From contig JBCBJX010000116.1 of the NCBI GenBank assembly GCA_038522735.1, positions 1-8,311 on the forward strand: a DNA stretch of 8,311 nucleotides, given 5' to 3'. Below the pieces are notes generated by a model that saw nothing but the letters and a program-made list of their open reading frames with translations, was not told where the DNA came from and made no database searches. Positions 1 to 6,461 of this stretch are shown one piece after another. The first letter of the stretch is position 1, and each line of letters opens with the position of its first letter. A program made the translations under genes and the position numbers. This stretch comes from JBCBJX01 sp038522735. GTDB taxonomy: Bacteria > Pseudomonadota > Alphaproteobacteria > Caulobacterales > Parvularculaceae.

Positions 1-89
1 CGGGGCCGGGCATGCCCATGGCGATGATGTCCGGCTGGAGCGCGGCGGACCGCCTCGACCAGGACTTCGCGACCGGCCGCGCGGCCTGA
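1..89 (+). CDS. C-terminal end of a probable FAD-dependent carotenoid desaturase/oxidase (5' truncated by window edge)
   Basis: An open frame enters from the left edge (complete codons from position 3) and stops at TGA 87-89. It encodes about 28 residues beginning GPGMPMAMMSGWSAADRL. The pattern Gly-x-Gly-x-Pro followed by SG and a short Ala-rich helix resembles the C-terminal FAD-binding end of the phytoene desaturase/CrtI-CrtN-CrtP family, where a similar segment closes the dinucleotide-binding fold. The two genes that follow encode a CrtQ-like glycosyltransferase and an acyltransferase, which fits a carotenoid gene cluster. The fragment is too short to tell a desaturase from a terminal oxidase, and other FAD-dependent amine-oxidase-fold proteins end in a similar way. 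The reading frame is clear; the family call is moderate and rests partly on context. Confidence 0.55.
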   Translation, partial: GPGMPMAMMSGWSAADRLDQDFATGRAA

Positions 90-117
90 GGGCCGCGAAG
101 TGCGGGCGCCGCCGCCG

Positions 118-218
118 CCGTCCGTCGCGACGCCTCGCTGCGCGAGGCTCCTCAGGACGAAGATCGCGCAGGGCTTCGTCCTGAGGAGCCCGCCGAAGGC
201 GGGCGTCGCGAAGGACGG
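118..218. repeat. REP-like cruciform palindrome
   Basis: Two long arms face each other. GGCTCCTCAGGACGAAG (146-162) is the exact reverse complement of 174-190, with an 11-nt loop between them. The outer part TCGCGACGCC (125-134) pairs exactly with 202-211, and the ends (118-123 and 213-218) also match. Between inner and outer stems each arm carries its own unrelated small hairpin: CCTCG/CGAGG at 133-147 and CCCGCC/GGCGGG at 189-203. The whole can therefore fold into a four-way structure. This architecture is typical of dispersed extragenic palindromes in alphaproteobacterial genomes. It lies between the desaturase end and the acyltransferase, where it could attenuate read-through or stabilise the upstream mRNA. 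There is no T-run, so it is not a classical intrinsic terminator. Confidence 0.8.
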
Positions 219-266
219 CGCTGGAGAGCATGCGGAGCCTCGAAGCGCGCATCCTGGCGGTCTGAA

Positions 267-1049
267 ATGACCGCTGCTGCTGAGGCCGCGCTCGCGCAAC
301 GCTCCGAGCTCCTGACCCGCTTGTTCTGCTGGTACCTGAAGGGGTTCCTCGCAAAACGCCTGCACGCGATGCGACGTCTCGGTCCGCCGCCGCAGGCGCC
401 GGCGGGCGCGCCGGCCGTGGTCTATACGAACCATCCGGGCTGGTGGGACCCGATCATCATGCTGCGCCTCAGCAGAGACTATTTCTCCGACCGGCGAAAT
501 TTCGGAGCGATCGACGCCGACGCCCTGGACGCCTACGCGATCTTCAGGCGGGTCGGCCTCTTCGGCGTCGATCCGGATCCTCTGAAGGGCGCGGCGCAAT
601 TCCTCAGGGTTTCCGCCTGTATTTTCGAGGACCCGGCGACCTCGCTCTGGGTGACCCCTCAGGGGCGGTTTTCCGACGTGCGCGAACGGCCCCTCGGCTT
701 CCGGCCGGGCCTCGGCCGCCTCGCGAGCCGCCATCCGCAGGCGGTGTTTCTGCCCCTCGCCATCGAGTACGCCTTCTGGGAGGAGGCGAAGCCCGAGGCG
801 TTCGTTCGCTTCGGAGCTCCCGTCCGCGGCGCCGATCTCGGCGACGATGCGAACGCGGCGCTTGAAGCGCGCCTCGCCGAGACGCTCGACGGGCTCTCGG
901 CCGCCGTCGCGGCGCGCGATCCCGCGCCGTTCGCGACGCTCCTCGACGGCGGGTCCGGCGTCGCGTGGTATTACGAGGCGTGGCGACGCGCGAAGGCGGC
1001 GCTCAAGGGCGAACGCTACTCCGCAGCGCACCGGGACGTGAAGAAATGA
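267..1049 (+). CDS. PlsC-type lysophospholipid/glycolipid acyltransferase, probably acylates a carotenoid glycoside
   Basis: This 260-residue protein belongs to the PlsC/LPLAT acyltransferase family. The HX4D catalytic motif is at residues 56-61 (N-HPGWWD), preceded by a hydrophobic strand VVYTN. PQGRF at 131-135 sits where the family's EGTRS-like substrate-binding block is expected, and the strand VFLPLAIEYAF (160-170) matches the later block that leads to the V.FG.P segment. There is no clear multi-pass membrane region; the N-terminus has a basic amphipathic stretch. It begins at ATG 267 after a weak purine-rich leader, 178 bp past the putative desaturase, and its stop overlaps the start of the glycosyltransferase by ATGA, so translation is likely coupled. 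Family knowledge gives acyl transfer from acyl-CoA or acyl-ACP to a hydroxyl. The sugar of a glycosylated carotenoid as acceptor is inferred from the neighbours. A general phospholipid acyltransferase is less likely here but not excluded. Confidence 0.8.
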   Translation: MTAAAEAALAQRSELLTRLFCWYLKGFLAKRLHAMRRLGPPPQAPAGAPAVVYTNHPGWWDPIIMLRLSRDYFSDRRNFGAIDADALDAYAIFRRVGLFGVDPDPLKGAAQFLRVSACIFEDPATSLWVTPQGRFSDVRERPLGFRPGLGRLASRHPQAVFLPLAIEYAFWEEAKPEAFVRFGAPVRGADLGDDANAALEARLAETLDGLSAAVAARDPAPFATLLDGGSGVAWYYEAWRRAKAALKGERYSAAHRDVKK

Positions 1050-2158
1050 CCCACTTCGCCTGGATCGTTTTCGGCTTCGCGCTTCTGCCGCTTCTCCTGG
1101 GGCTGAGCAATATCGCGCTTCTTCGCGCGCCGCGGCGGCGAGAGGGGAGCGCGCCGAAGGTGTCGATCCTGATCCCGGCGCGCAATGAAGAGGCGCGCCT
1201 CGGTCCCGTGCTCGCCGCAGCGCAGGCGAGCGCGGACGTCGATCTTGAGATCATCGTCGCGGACGATCACTCCACGGACGGCACCGGCGCTCTCGTGGAG
1301 CAGGCGATGGCGGACGACAAGCGCGTGAAGCTCACGACCCCGCCGCCGCCGACGACGCTCGCGGGCAAGATGAACGCCTGCGCCCATCTCGGCGCCGAAG
1401 CGACGGGGGACGTTCTTCTCTTCATCGACGCCGACGTGACTCTCGCGCCCGACGCGGCCCGTCGGATCGCCGACCACATGGCGGCGAACGACTTCGCCCT
1501 CGTCAGCGGCTTTCCGCGGCAGGTGACCGAGACGTGGTGGGAGAAGGTCCTGATCCCGCTCATCTATGCGGTGCTGATGGGCTACCTGCCGCTCATCGGC
1601 ATGAAGTTCACCCGTTTCGCCATGTTCGCGCAGGGGTGCGGACAGTTGATGGCCGTCACCGGCGGGAGCTATCGCGCCATGGGCGGTCACGCGGTGATGG
1701 AGAACCGGCTCCATGACGGCGTCGTGATGCCGGGCAAGTGGCGCAAGGCCGGGTACGGAACGGATCTGATCGACGCGACGCCGCTCGCCGACTGCCGCAT
1801 GTACGAGAGCTTTCCGGAGATCTGGAAGGGTTTCTCAAAGAACGCGACGGAAGCAATGGCGACGCCGGTCGGGCTACCGGTCTGGACGATGCTGCTCGGT
1901 CTCGGTCACGTCCTCCCGGTACTGACGGCGGCGCTGGCGCTTTTCGGCTTCGTCCCGCCGCTCCCCGGCTTCGGCGCCCTCGCGGCCGTCTTCGCTTATC
2001 GCGCTTTGCTGACGGCGAAGTTCCGACAGGACCCGGCGGGCGCGCTCACCCATCCGCTCGGCATCGCCATGCTCGTCGCGCTCCAGTGGCGCGCCTTCTT
2101 CGACGCCCGCGCGGGCAAGCGCGTCAGCTGGAAGGGGCGGGAGTACGTTCCGCGCTGA
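1046..2158 (+). CDS. Membrane family-2 glycosyltransferase, CrtQ-like (carotenoid glycosyltransferase)
   Basis: This is a 370-residue GT-A glycosyltransferase. An N-terminal membrane anchor (about residues 4-26) precedes the nucleotide-sugar domain: VSILIPARNEE at 39-49, IIVADDHSTDGT at 69-80, and the metal-binding DAD at 128-130 in LLFIDADVTL. The acceptor-side block GGH...ENRLHDGV (213-225) is followed by RMYESFPEIWKGFSKN (251-266), then two or three hydrophobic segments (about 281-302, 308-325, 335-352), and the protein ends in WKGREY at 362-367. The last three features closely resemble what I recall of Staphylococcus CrtQ, 4,4'-diaponeurosporenoate glycosyltransferase, including its terminal WKGRQY. 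I chose ATG 1046 because it overlaps the acyltransferase stop as ATGA and leaves a proper membrane anchor; an upstream in-frame start would add 27 residues lying inside the acyltransferase. A hopanoid-associated glycosyltransferase (HpnB type) is the main alternative. Confidence 0.82.
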   Translation: MTHFAWIVFGFALLPLLLGLSNIALLRAPRRREGSAPKVSILIPARNEEARLGPVLAAAQASADVDLEIIVADDHSTDGTGALVEQAMADDKRVKLTTPPPPTTLAGKMNACAHLGAEATGDVLLFIDADVTLAPDAARRIADHMAANDFALVSGFPRQVTETWWEKVLIPLIYAVLMGYLPLIGMKFTRFAMFAQGCGQLMAVTGGSYRAMGGHAVMENRLHDGVVMPGKWRKAGYGTDLIDATPLADCRMYESFPEIWKGFSKNATEAMATPVGLPVWTMLLGLGHVLPVLTAALALFGFVPPLPGFGALAAVFAYRALLTAKFRQDPAGALTHPLGIAMLVALQWRAFFDARAGKRVSWKGREYVPR

Positions 2159-3200
2159 CGGCCTCGCGCCTGTAGGCGCTGTCCATTCTGAGCGCCGGGC
2201 GTTCGATATAGCGCCACATGAGCGCCGCCGCGGTGAAGGTCAGGACCAAAGCCGCAAGAACGCCGAACGGGTAGGAGACGGCGAAAACGCCCATGGCGAT
2301 CAGCGTCTGGATGATCGGGAAGTGGAGGGCGTAGACGCCATAGGAAAGATCCCCGAACCGTCCGGCGTCGAAGGGAATTCTCCAATAGCGACCGAGAGAG
2401 ACGACGAGGCCGCCGACGGCGACGGCTTCGAGCGGCTTCAGGACGGGCAGGGCGATCGTCGCCGCAAGCAGGACCGCGGATGCGAGGCCGGCGCGCAGGG
2501 CGTTCTCCTCGCGGATCGGTTTTTTCCCCGCCAGAACCATCCCTACGATGAAGATATCCATCTGGCCGGGCAGCTGGCGGGAGAGCTGCGCCGCCAGCTG
2601 CTCTCCGACATAGGGCGCGGCGAGCGTCGGCACGAGCTCCTGCCACAGAACGGCGCCGACATAGACGAGCGCGACCGCCGCCCAGTAGAGCCCGCCGGTC
2701 CGCTTCAGGACGATCGCGAGGACGGGCAGGACGATGTAGAACATCACCTCGATCTTCACGGTCCAGAGGGCGCCGTTCACCTCGGTGAAGAGATTGTCTT
2801 CGAAGAGGCCCGGAATGTTCGGCTCGAGGAAATTGAGGAAGACGAGGTTCCAGAACGCGTAGCGCGCGACGGCGCCGAGATCGCTTCGCGCTTCGGGGCT
2901 CATGACGAGGCCGAGGACGACGGCGGAGAGGATGACGGTCGTATACGCCGGGTAGACTCGCCGAAGACGTTTCTCCGCATAAAGACGCCAACTGTCCGAG
3001 CGGGCGAGGCTGCCGGCCACCAGATACCCGGAGATGAGGAAAAAGCCCTGCACGCAGTAATAGCCGAGCGTGAGGAGGCCCGAGCGGAACCAGCCGGGGA
3101 CGACGGCCTCGGTGAGGATCATCAGGTGCGCCGCCAGAACCACGGCCGCGAAAGCGACGCGCAGGAAGTCGAAGGCGCTGGCGCGGTTGGGCTGGCGCAT
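2124..3200 (-). CDS. Acyltransferase-3 family membrane protein (OafA/NodX type)
   Basis: This 358-residue multi-pass membrane protein has the acyltransferase-3 layout of about ten hydrophobic segments. FDFLRVAFAAVVLAAH (10-25) carries the conserved Arg14 and His25 at the membrane face, followed by FFLISGYL (53-60), the basic KRLRRVYPAY (77-86), NGALWTVKIEVMFY (142-155), DLSYGVYALHFPI (284-296) and YIERP (331-335). These proteins move acetyl or other acyl groups onto sugars of surface polysaccharides, lipopolysaccharide or peptidoglycan; the acceptor here cannot be told. No C-terminal SGNH domain is present. ATG 3200 is preferred: it places the first conserved helix right after a short leader and has GAGAAAGA upstream. 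An in-frame start at 3260 would add 20 residues that do not look like family sequence. The 3' end overlaps the convergent glycosyltransferase by 35 bp. Divergent from the serine hydrolase gene. Confidence 0.9.
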   Translation of the reverse strand: MRQPNRASAFDFLRVAFAAVVLAAHLMILTEAVVPGWFRSGLLTLGYYCVQGFFLISGYLVAGSLARSDSWRLYAEKRLRRVYPAYTTVILSAVVLGLVMSPEARSDLGAVARYAFWNLVFLNFLEPNIPGLFEDNLFTEVNGALWTVKIEVMFYIVLPVLAIVLKRTGGLYWAAVALVYVGAVLWQELVPTLAAPYVGEQLAAQLSRQLPGQMDIFIVGMVLAGKKPIREENALRAGLASAVLLAATIALPVLKPLEAVAVGGLVVSLGRYWRIPFDAGRFGDLSYGVYALHFPIIQTLIAMGVFAVSYPFGVLAALVLTFTAAALMWRYIERPALRMDSAYRREAVSAERTPAPSS

Positions 3201-3310
3201 GACACGGTCTTTCTCGCTCGCCTTCAAGCTAGCGGGCGCCGCTCTGCGAACAAACGCCACGCTCGACGACTGCTCTGCGCCGATTTACCCGTTAAAAAAA
3301 GGGGATGGTC
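3201..3310. promoter_or_regulatory. Divergent intergenic region serving the acyltransferase and the serine hydrolase
   Basis: These 110 bp separate two start codons pointing away from each other, so promoters for both genes should lie here. The only part that breaks the GC-rich background is the A-run at 3294-3300 followed by GGGG, which is the ribosome-binding region of the serine hydrolase. I could not identify convincing -35/-10 pairs or an operator palindrome by eye, so the call rests on gene orientation alone. Confidence 0.45.
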
Positions 3311-4417
3311 ATGTTTCGACGGCTTTACGCCTTCATCGCGTATTTCATGGTCTGCGCGCACCATGCGCACGCCGACGAACGTGACGCCGCCGAACGTCTC
3401 GACGCCGTTATCGCGCCTTACGTCGAGGCTGGGGCGTTTCGCGGCGTCGCTCTCGCCGGCCGCGGCGACAACGTCCTATTCGCGCGCGGATACGGGCCGG
3501 CGCGCGCCGGCGACCCGAAGCCGGGCGACCCGTTCGCAACCCGCTATCCCATCGGTTCGGTGTCGAAGCAGATGCTCGCGGCGATCCTTTTTCAAATGGA
3601 GGGGGAGGGCGTCGTCGATCTCGCAGCGCCGGTGAGCGGCTACCTTCCTGATGAGTGCCCGAAAGTCTCCGCGCCGCTGCTCGATCTCATTCGCCACACC
3701 TCCGGGCTGGCCGAGGTCTCCCGGACGAAACGCAGCCTCACCGGGGCCCCGGACACCGAAGCGGCGGCGCGGGCCCGGCGCATCTGCAAACGTCGCGCGG
3801 CGAAGGGCGGCGCTCGTTTCAAATACAAAAACGCCGACTACGACGTACTGACAGCGGTGGTCGAGAAGATCGACGCCGCGCCCTACGCCGATATCGTCCA
3901 GTCGCGGATCGTCGCGCCGCTCCGTCTCGCCCACACCGGCCAGCACCGCGCCGGCGTGGTCCCCGAGGACAGGGCCGACCACTTCCGGCTGGAGGAGACC
4001 TCGGGCGAACGCCGGCCGATCGAGGGCTATCGCTTCGAAAACTATCTGGGTTCGGCGGGCATGTACTCGAACCCCGGCGATCTGTGGCGCATCGACCAGG
4101 CGCTCATGCGCGGCGAGCTTATCCCGGAGGCCGCCTTTGAGAAAATGTCCGACGGAGATCCGGCCCTCGGCTACGCGGCCTACGGCGCATGGGCCTGGCC
4201 CTGGCGCGGCCCCGACGGCGAGACCAGAACGGTGGTCCAGCGCCATGGCTGGGTGGGCGCGTTCGCGACCCTCAATCTCATCCTGCCGGAGGACGAGACG
4301 GTGATCGTCGTCATCTCCACGGTCGGGCCGGAGGCGGGGCTTCAGACGCTTTGGACGGGCGAGGGCCTGGGCGCGGAGCTTCTCACGGCGGTGTACGCCG
4401 GCGGAGACGCTGAATAA
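3311..4417 (+). CDS. Exported serine hydrolase, beta-lactamase/class C (penicillin-binding-protein-like) family
   Basis: The 368-residue precursor has a signal peptide: basic FRR, a hydrophobic core (about 5-16), and a likely signal peptidase I site after AHA at 19-21. The mature part shows the serine-acylase motifs in order: SVSK at 83-86 (SxxK, nucleophile Ser83), YKN at 172-174 (YxN), and HGW at 312-314 in the KTG/HxG position. Family landmarks LIRHTSGL (127-133) and SAGMYSNPGDLWR (248-260) are also present. It probably acts in the periplasm as an esterase or D,D-peptidase-like enzyme; a true beta-lactamase is possible but not indicated. I prefer ATG 3311 over ATG 3305 because AAGGGG ends about six bases before 3311, while it directly touches 3305. 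It is 33 bp upstream of ilvD with no functional connection evident. Confidence 0.88.
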   Translation: MFRRLYAFIAYFMVCAHHAHADERDAAERLDAVIAPYVEAGAFRGVALAGRGDNVLFARGYGPARAGDPKPGDPFATRYPIGSVSKQMLAAILFQMEGEGVVDLAAPVSGYLPDECPKVSAPLLDLIRHTSGLAEVSRTKRSLTGAPDTEAAARARRICKRRAAKGGARFKYKNADYDVLTAVVEKIDAAPYADIVQSRIVAPLRLAHTGQHRAGVVPEDRADHFRLEETSGERRPIEGYRFENYLGSAGMYSNPGDLWRIDQALMRGELIPEAAFEKMSDGDPALGYAAYGAWAWPWRGPDGETRTVVQRHGWVGAFATLNLILPEDETVIVVISTVGPEAGLQTLWTGEGLGAELLTAVYAGGDAE

Positions 4418-4423
4418 GCTCTT

Positions 4424-4447
4424 GGGCGTTTCCTGACGAAAGCGCCC
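4424..4447 (+). promoter_or_regulatory. Hairpin in the 33-bp gap before ilvD
   Basis: GGGCGTTTC (4424-4432) pairs with GAAAGCGCCC (4438-4447), leaving one bulged G and a CTGAC loop. It occupies nearly the whole gap between the serine hydrolase stop and the ilvD start and includes the only purine-rich bases (GACGAAAG) that could serve as an ilvD ribosome-binding site. It might modulate ilvD translation or be chance pairing in a GC-rich spacer. No T-run follows, so it is not a clear terminator. Confidence 0.35.
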
Positions 4448-4450
4448 GCC

Positions 4451-6169
4451 ATGACCGACAAATCCCGCCTGCCGAGCCGCCACGTCACCGTCGGCCCCGC
4501 CCGCGCCCCGCACCGCTCCTATCTCTACGCAATGGGCCTCGGCGACGAGGAGATCGCCCAGCCCTTCGTCGGCGTCGCGAGTTGCTGGAACGAGGCCGCC
4601 CCCTGCAACATCGCCCTCATGCGCCAGGCGCAGGCGGTGAAGGCGGGGGTGAAGGAGGCCAAGGGCACGCCGCGGGAGTTCTGCACCATCACCGTCACCG
4701 ACGGCATCGCCATGGGCCATGAGGGCATGCGCTCGTCCCTCGTCAGCCGGGAGGTGATCGCGGATAGCGTCGAACTCACCATGCGCGGCCACTGCTATGA
4801 CGCCCTCGTCGGGCTCGCGGGCTGCGACAAGTCCCTGCCGGGGATGATGATGGCGATGCTCCGCCTCAACGTCCCGTCGGTTTTCCTCTATGGCGGGTCG
4901 ATCCTGCCGGGGCGCTATCGGGACCGGGACGTGACGGTGCTCGATGTCTTCGAGGCCGTGGGCAAGCACGCCGCCGGCGCGAACGACATGACGGACGCGG
5001 ACCTCCGCGCGCTCGAAAAAGTCGCGTGCCCGTCCGCCGGCGCCTGCGGCGGCCAGTTCACCGCCAACACCATGGCCTGCGTGTCCGAAGCTCTCGGCCT
5101 CGCGCTCCCCTTATCCTCCGCGCTGCCTGCGCCCTATGAGAGCCGGGACGAATACGGCCTCGCCTCCGGGCGGGCGGTGATTGCGCTCATCGAGAAAAAC
5201 CTCCGCCCGCGGGACATCGTGACCCGTAAGGCGCTGGAGAACGCCGCCGTGGTCGTCGCGGCCTCCGGCGGCTCCACCAACGCGGCGCTGCACCTGCCCG
5301 CCATCGCCCACGAGGCGGGCATCGAGTTCGACCTCCACGATGTCGCCGAAGCCTTCAAGAAGACGCCCTGGCTTGCGGACCTGAAGCCCGGCGGGAACTA
5401 TGTGGCGAAAGACATGGGCGAAGCGGGCGGCGTTCCCATGCTGATGAAAACGCTGCTCGAGGCCGGGCTTCTCCACGGGGACTGCATGACCGTCACGGGG
5501 AAGACGATCGCGGAGAACCTCGCGGACGTCTCTTTCGACGACGCTCAGAAAGTCATCCGCCCGGTCTCGAACCCGCTGACGGCGAACGGCGGCGTCGTCG
5601 GCCTCAAAGGCTCCTTCGCGCCGGACGGGGCGATCGTGAAGATCGCCGGGCTCGCGAACCTGCAGTTCCGTGGCCCCGCCCGCGTCTTCGAATGCGAGGA
5701 GGACGCCTTCGCCGCTGTCGAGGTCGGGGGCTATGAGGCGGGCGACGTGCTGGTCATCCGCAATGAAGGCCCGAAAGGGGGCCCCGGCATGCGTGAGATG
5801 CTGTCGACGACATCGGCCCTCTACGGCCGCGGCGACGGCGACAAGGTCGCCCTCATCACGGACGGCCGCTTTTCAGGCGCGACGCGCGGCTTCTGCATCG
5901 GCCATGTCGGCCCCGAAGCCGCGGACGGCGGACCCATCGCCCTCGTGCAGGACGGCGACATGATCGCCATCGACGCCGCCGCCGGAACGATCGATCTGGA
6001 GGTGAGCGCGGAGGAGCTGGCCCGCCGCCGCGCCGGCTGGACGCCCCGCGCCCACCAGTACGGTTCCGGCGCGTTGTGGCGCTATGCGCAAAATGTTGGC
6101 CCCGCGAGCAAAGGCGCGGTGACGCATCCGGGGGCGGCTGAGGAGAAAGTTCAGTTTGCGGATGTTTGA
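4451..6169 (+). CDS. ilvD: Dihydroxy-acid dehydratase (short form)
   Basis: This enzyme dehydrates 2,3-dihydroxy-isovalerate and 2,3-dihydroxy-3-methylvalerate to the 2-keto acids that are transaminated to valine and isoleucine. It acts in the cytoplasm with an iron-sulfur cluster and Mg2+. The 572 residues match the shorter IlvD class rather than the roughly 616-residue E. coli type. Probable cluster cysteines are Cys52 (in NEAAPCN), Cys125 (AGCDKSLPG) and Cys199 (CPSAGACGGQFTANTM). Asp84 (TVTDG), Asp126 and Lys127 match the metal-binding and carbamylated-lysine positions. Further blocks are GHEGMRSSLVSREVI (89-103), SGGSTNAALHLP and the catalytic-serine region GRFSGATRG. The three cysteines with this spacing suggest a [2Fe-2S] enzyme. 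The IlvD/Edd family also contains sugar-acid dehydratases, but the motif wording here is that of IlvD proper. The start codon has only a weak ribosome-binding site. No other ilv gene is adjacent. Confidence 0.95.
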   Translation: MTDKSRLPSRHVTVGPARAPHRSYLYAMGLGDEEIAQPFVGVASCWNEAAPCNIALMRQAQAVKAGVKEAKGTPREFCTITVTDGIAMGHEGMRSSLVSREVIADSVELTMRGHCYDALVGLAGCDKSLPGMMMAMLRLNVPSVFLYGGSILPGRYRDRDVTVLDVFEAVGKHAAGANDMTDADLRALEKVACPSAGACGGQFTANTMACVSEALGLALPLSSALPAPYESRDEYGLASGRAVIALIEKNLRPRDIVTRKALENAAVVVAASGGSTNAALHLPAIAHEAGIEFDLHDVAEAFKKTPWLADLKPGGNYVAKDMGEAGGVPMLMKTLLEAGLLHGDCMTVTGKTIAENLADVSFDDAQKVIRPVSNPLTANGGVVGLKGSFAPDGAIVKIAGLANLQFRGPARVFECEEDAFAAVEVGGYEAGDVLVIRNEGPKGGPGMREMLSTTSALYGRGDGDKVALITDGRFSGATRGFCIGHVGPEAADGGPIALVQDGDMIAIDAAAGTIDLEVSAEELARRRAGWTPRAHQYGSGALWRYAQNVGPASKGAVTHPGAAEEKVQFADV

Positions 6170-6202
6170 AGCGGGCTGAGTGGCGACGCATGCGCCCTTG
6201 GG

Positions 6203-6223
6203 CCCCGCGGTCACGCCGCGGGG
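6203..6223 (+). terminator. GC-rich hairpin 33 bp after ilvD, possible terminator
   Basis: CCCCGCGG (6203-6210) pairs perfectly with CCGCGGGG (6216-6223) around a TCACG loop. It is the first strong stem after the ilvD stop. It lacks the following T-run of an intrinsic terminator, so it may act only as a 3'-end stabiliser or as a Rho-assisted stop. A second, related hairpin occurs about 50 bp downstream, which points to a repeat family. Confidence 0.45.
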
Positions 6224-6253
6224 AATCGGGTCTGGAAAGATCTCTCCTCAAGC

Positions 6254-6281
6254 GACTCCCCGCGGTCAAGCCGCAGGAGTC
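6254..6281. repeat. Second copy of the CCCCGCGGTCA-GCCGC hairpin motif
   Basis: The motif CCCCGCGGTCA from the hairpin at 6203 recurs at 6258-6268, followed by AGCCGC in place of CGCCGC. The flanks GACTCC (6254-6259) and GGAGTC (6276-6281) form the outer stem, and GCGG (6262-6265) with CCGC (6271-6274) forms the inner stem. The two copies point the same way, about 55 bp apart. Copies of one short palindromic repeat are more likely than two independent terminators. Confidence 0.6.
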
Positions 6282-6297
6282 GCGGTGGGGCTCTTCT

Positions 6298-6460
6298 CCC
6301 CTCTCCCTTGGGAGAGGGGCCGGGGGTGAGGGGGAGCGGGCTCTTCCTCAGATCGATGTTGGCGGTCCGTCGCAAACCGCGTTGGTGCAGCAGGCTGAAC
6401 TCTCGGTACGCCGATGGATCGCTCCCCCTCACCCCAAACCCCTCTCCCTTGGGAGAGGGG
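6298..6460. repeat. Inverted pair of dispersed CCCCTCTCCC hairpin repeats flanking about 80 bp
   Basis: The left unit has the hairpin CCCCTCTCCC-TT-GGGAGAGGGG (6298-6319) and then a G-rich arm reaching AGCG at 6338. The right unit has the complementary C-rich arm from 6420 and then the same hairpin at 6439-6460. The 16 bases at 6323-6338 are the exact reverse complement of 6420-6435. Read on the - strand these units would encode a PLTPGPSPKGEG-like peptide, a well-known artefact of a dispersed repeat found in many proteobacteria. The 6339-6419 core has no obvious gene. The rest of the ilvD-xthA gap (6170-6297) holds only the two hairpins listed separately. Confidence 0.8.
6439..6460 (-). terminator. 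Hairpin directly behind the xthA stop codon, possible terminator
   Basis: On the - strand the TAA of xthA (6464-6462) is followed after one base by CCCCTCTCCC, a two-base loop and GGGAGAGGGG, then TTTGGGG. The 10-bp perfect stem is strong but only three T follow, so termination would be imperfect. It is the right-hand end of the inverted repeat pair, so a dispersed repeat seems to supply the 3' end of this transcript. Confidence 0.5.
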
Positions 6461-6461
6461 C

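Noticed and set aside
107..120. GCC trinucleotide run before the palindrome
   Set aside because: Only a few units long and unremarkable in DNA of this GC content.
3201..3260. Upstream in-frame start adding 20 residues to the acyltransferase-3 protein
   Set aside because: The extra residues precede the normal family N-terminus and the ATG at 3200 has the better purine-rich leader.
2322..3635. A 437-codon open frame on the + strand opposite the acyltransferase-3 gene
   Set aside because: It is charged, low-complexity and crosses into the serine hydrolase in another frame, while the - strand encodes a clear family protein.
3476..4969. A 497-codon open frame on the - strand across the serine hydrolase and ilvD
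   Set aside because: It lies antisense to two genes with complete catalytic motifs, spans their junction, and encodes an Arg/His/Gly-rich sequence with no domain pattern. Such long antisense frames are expected in GC-rich DNA.
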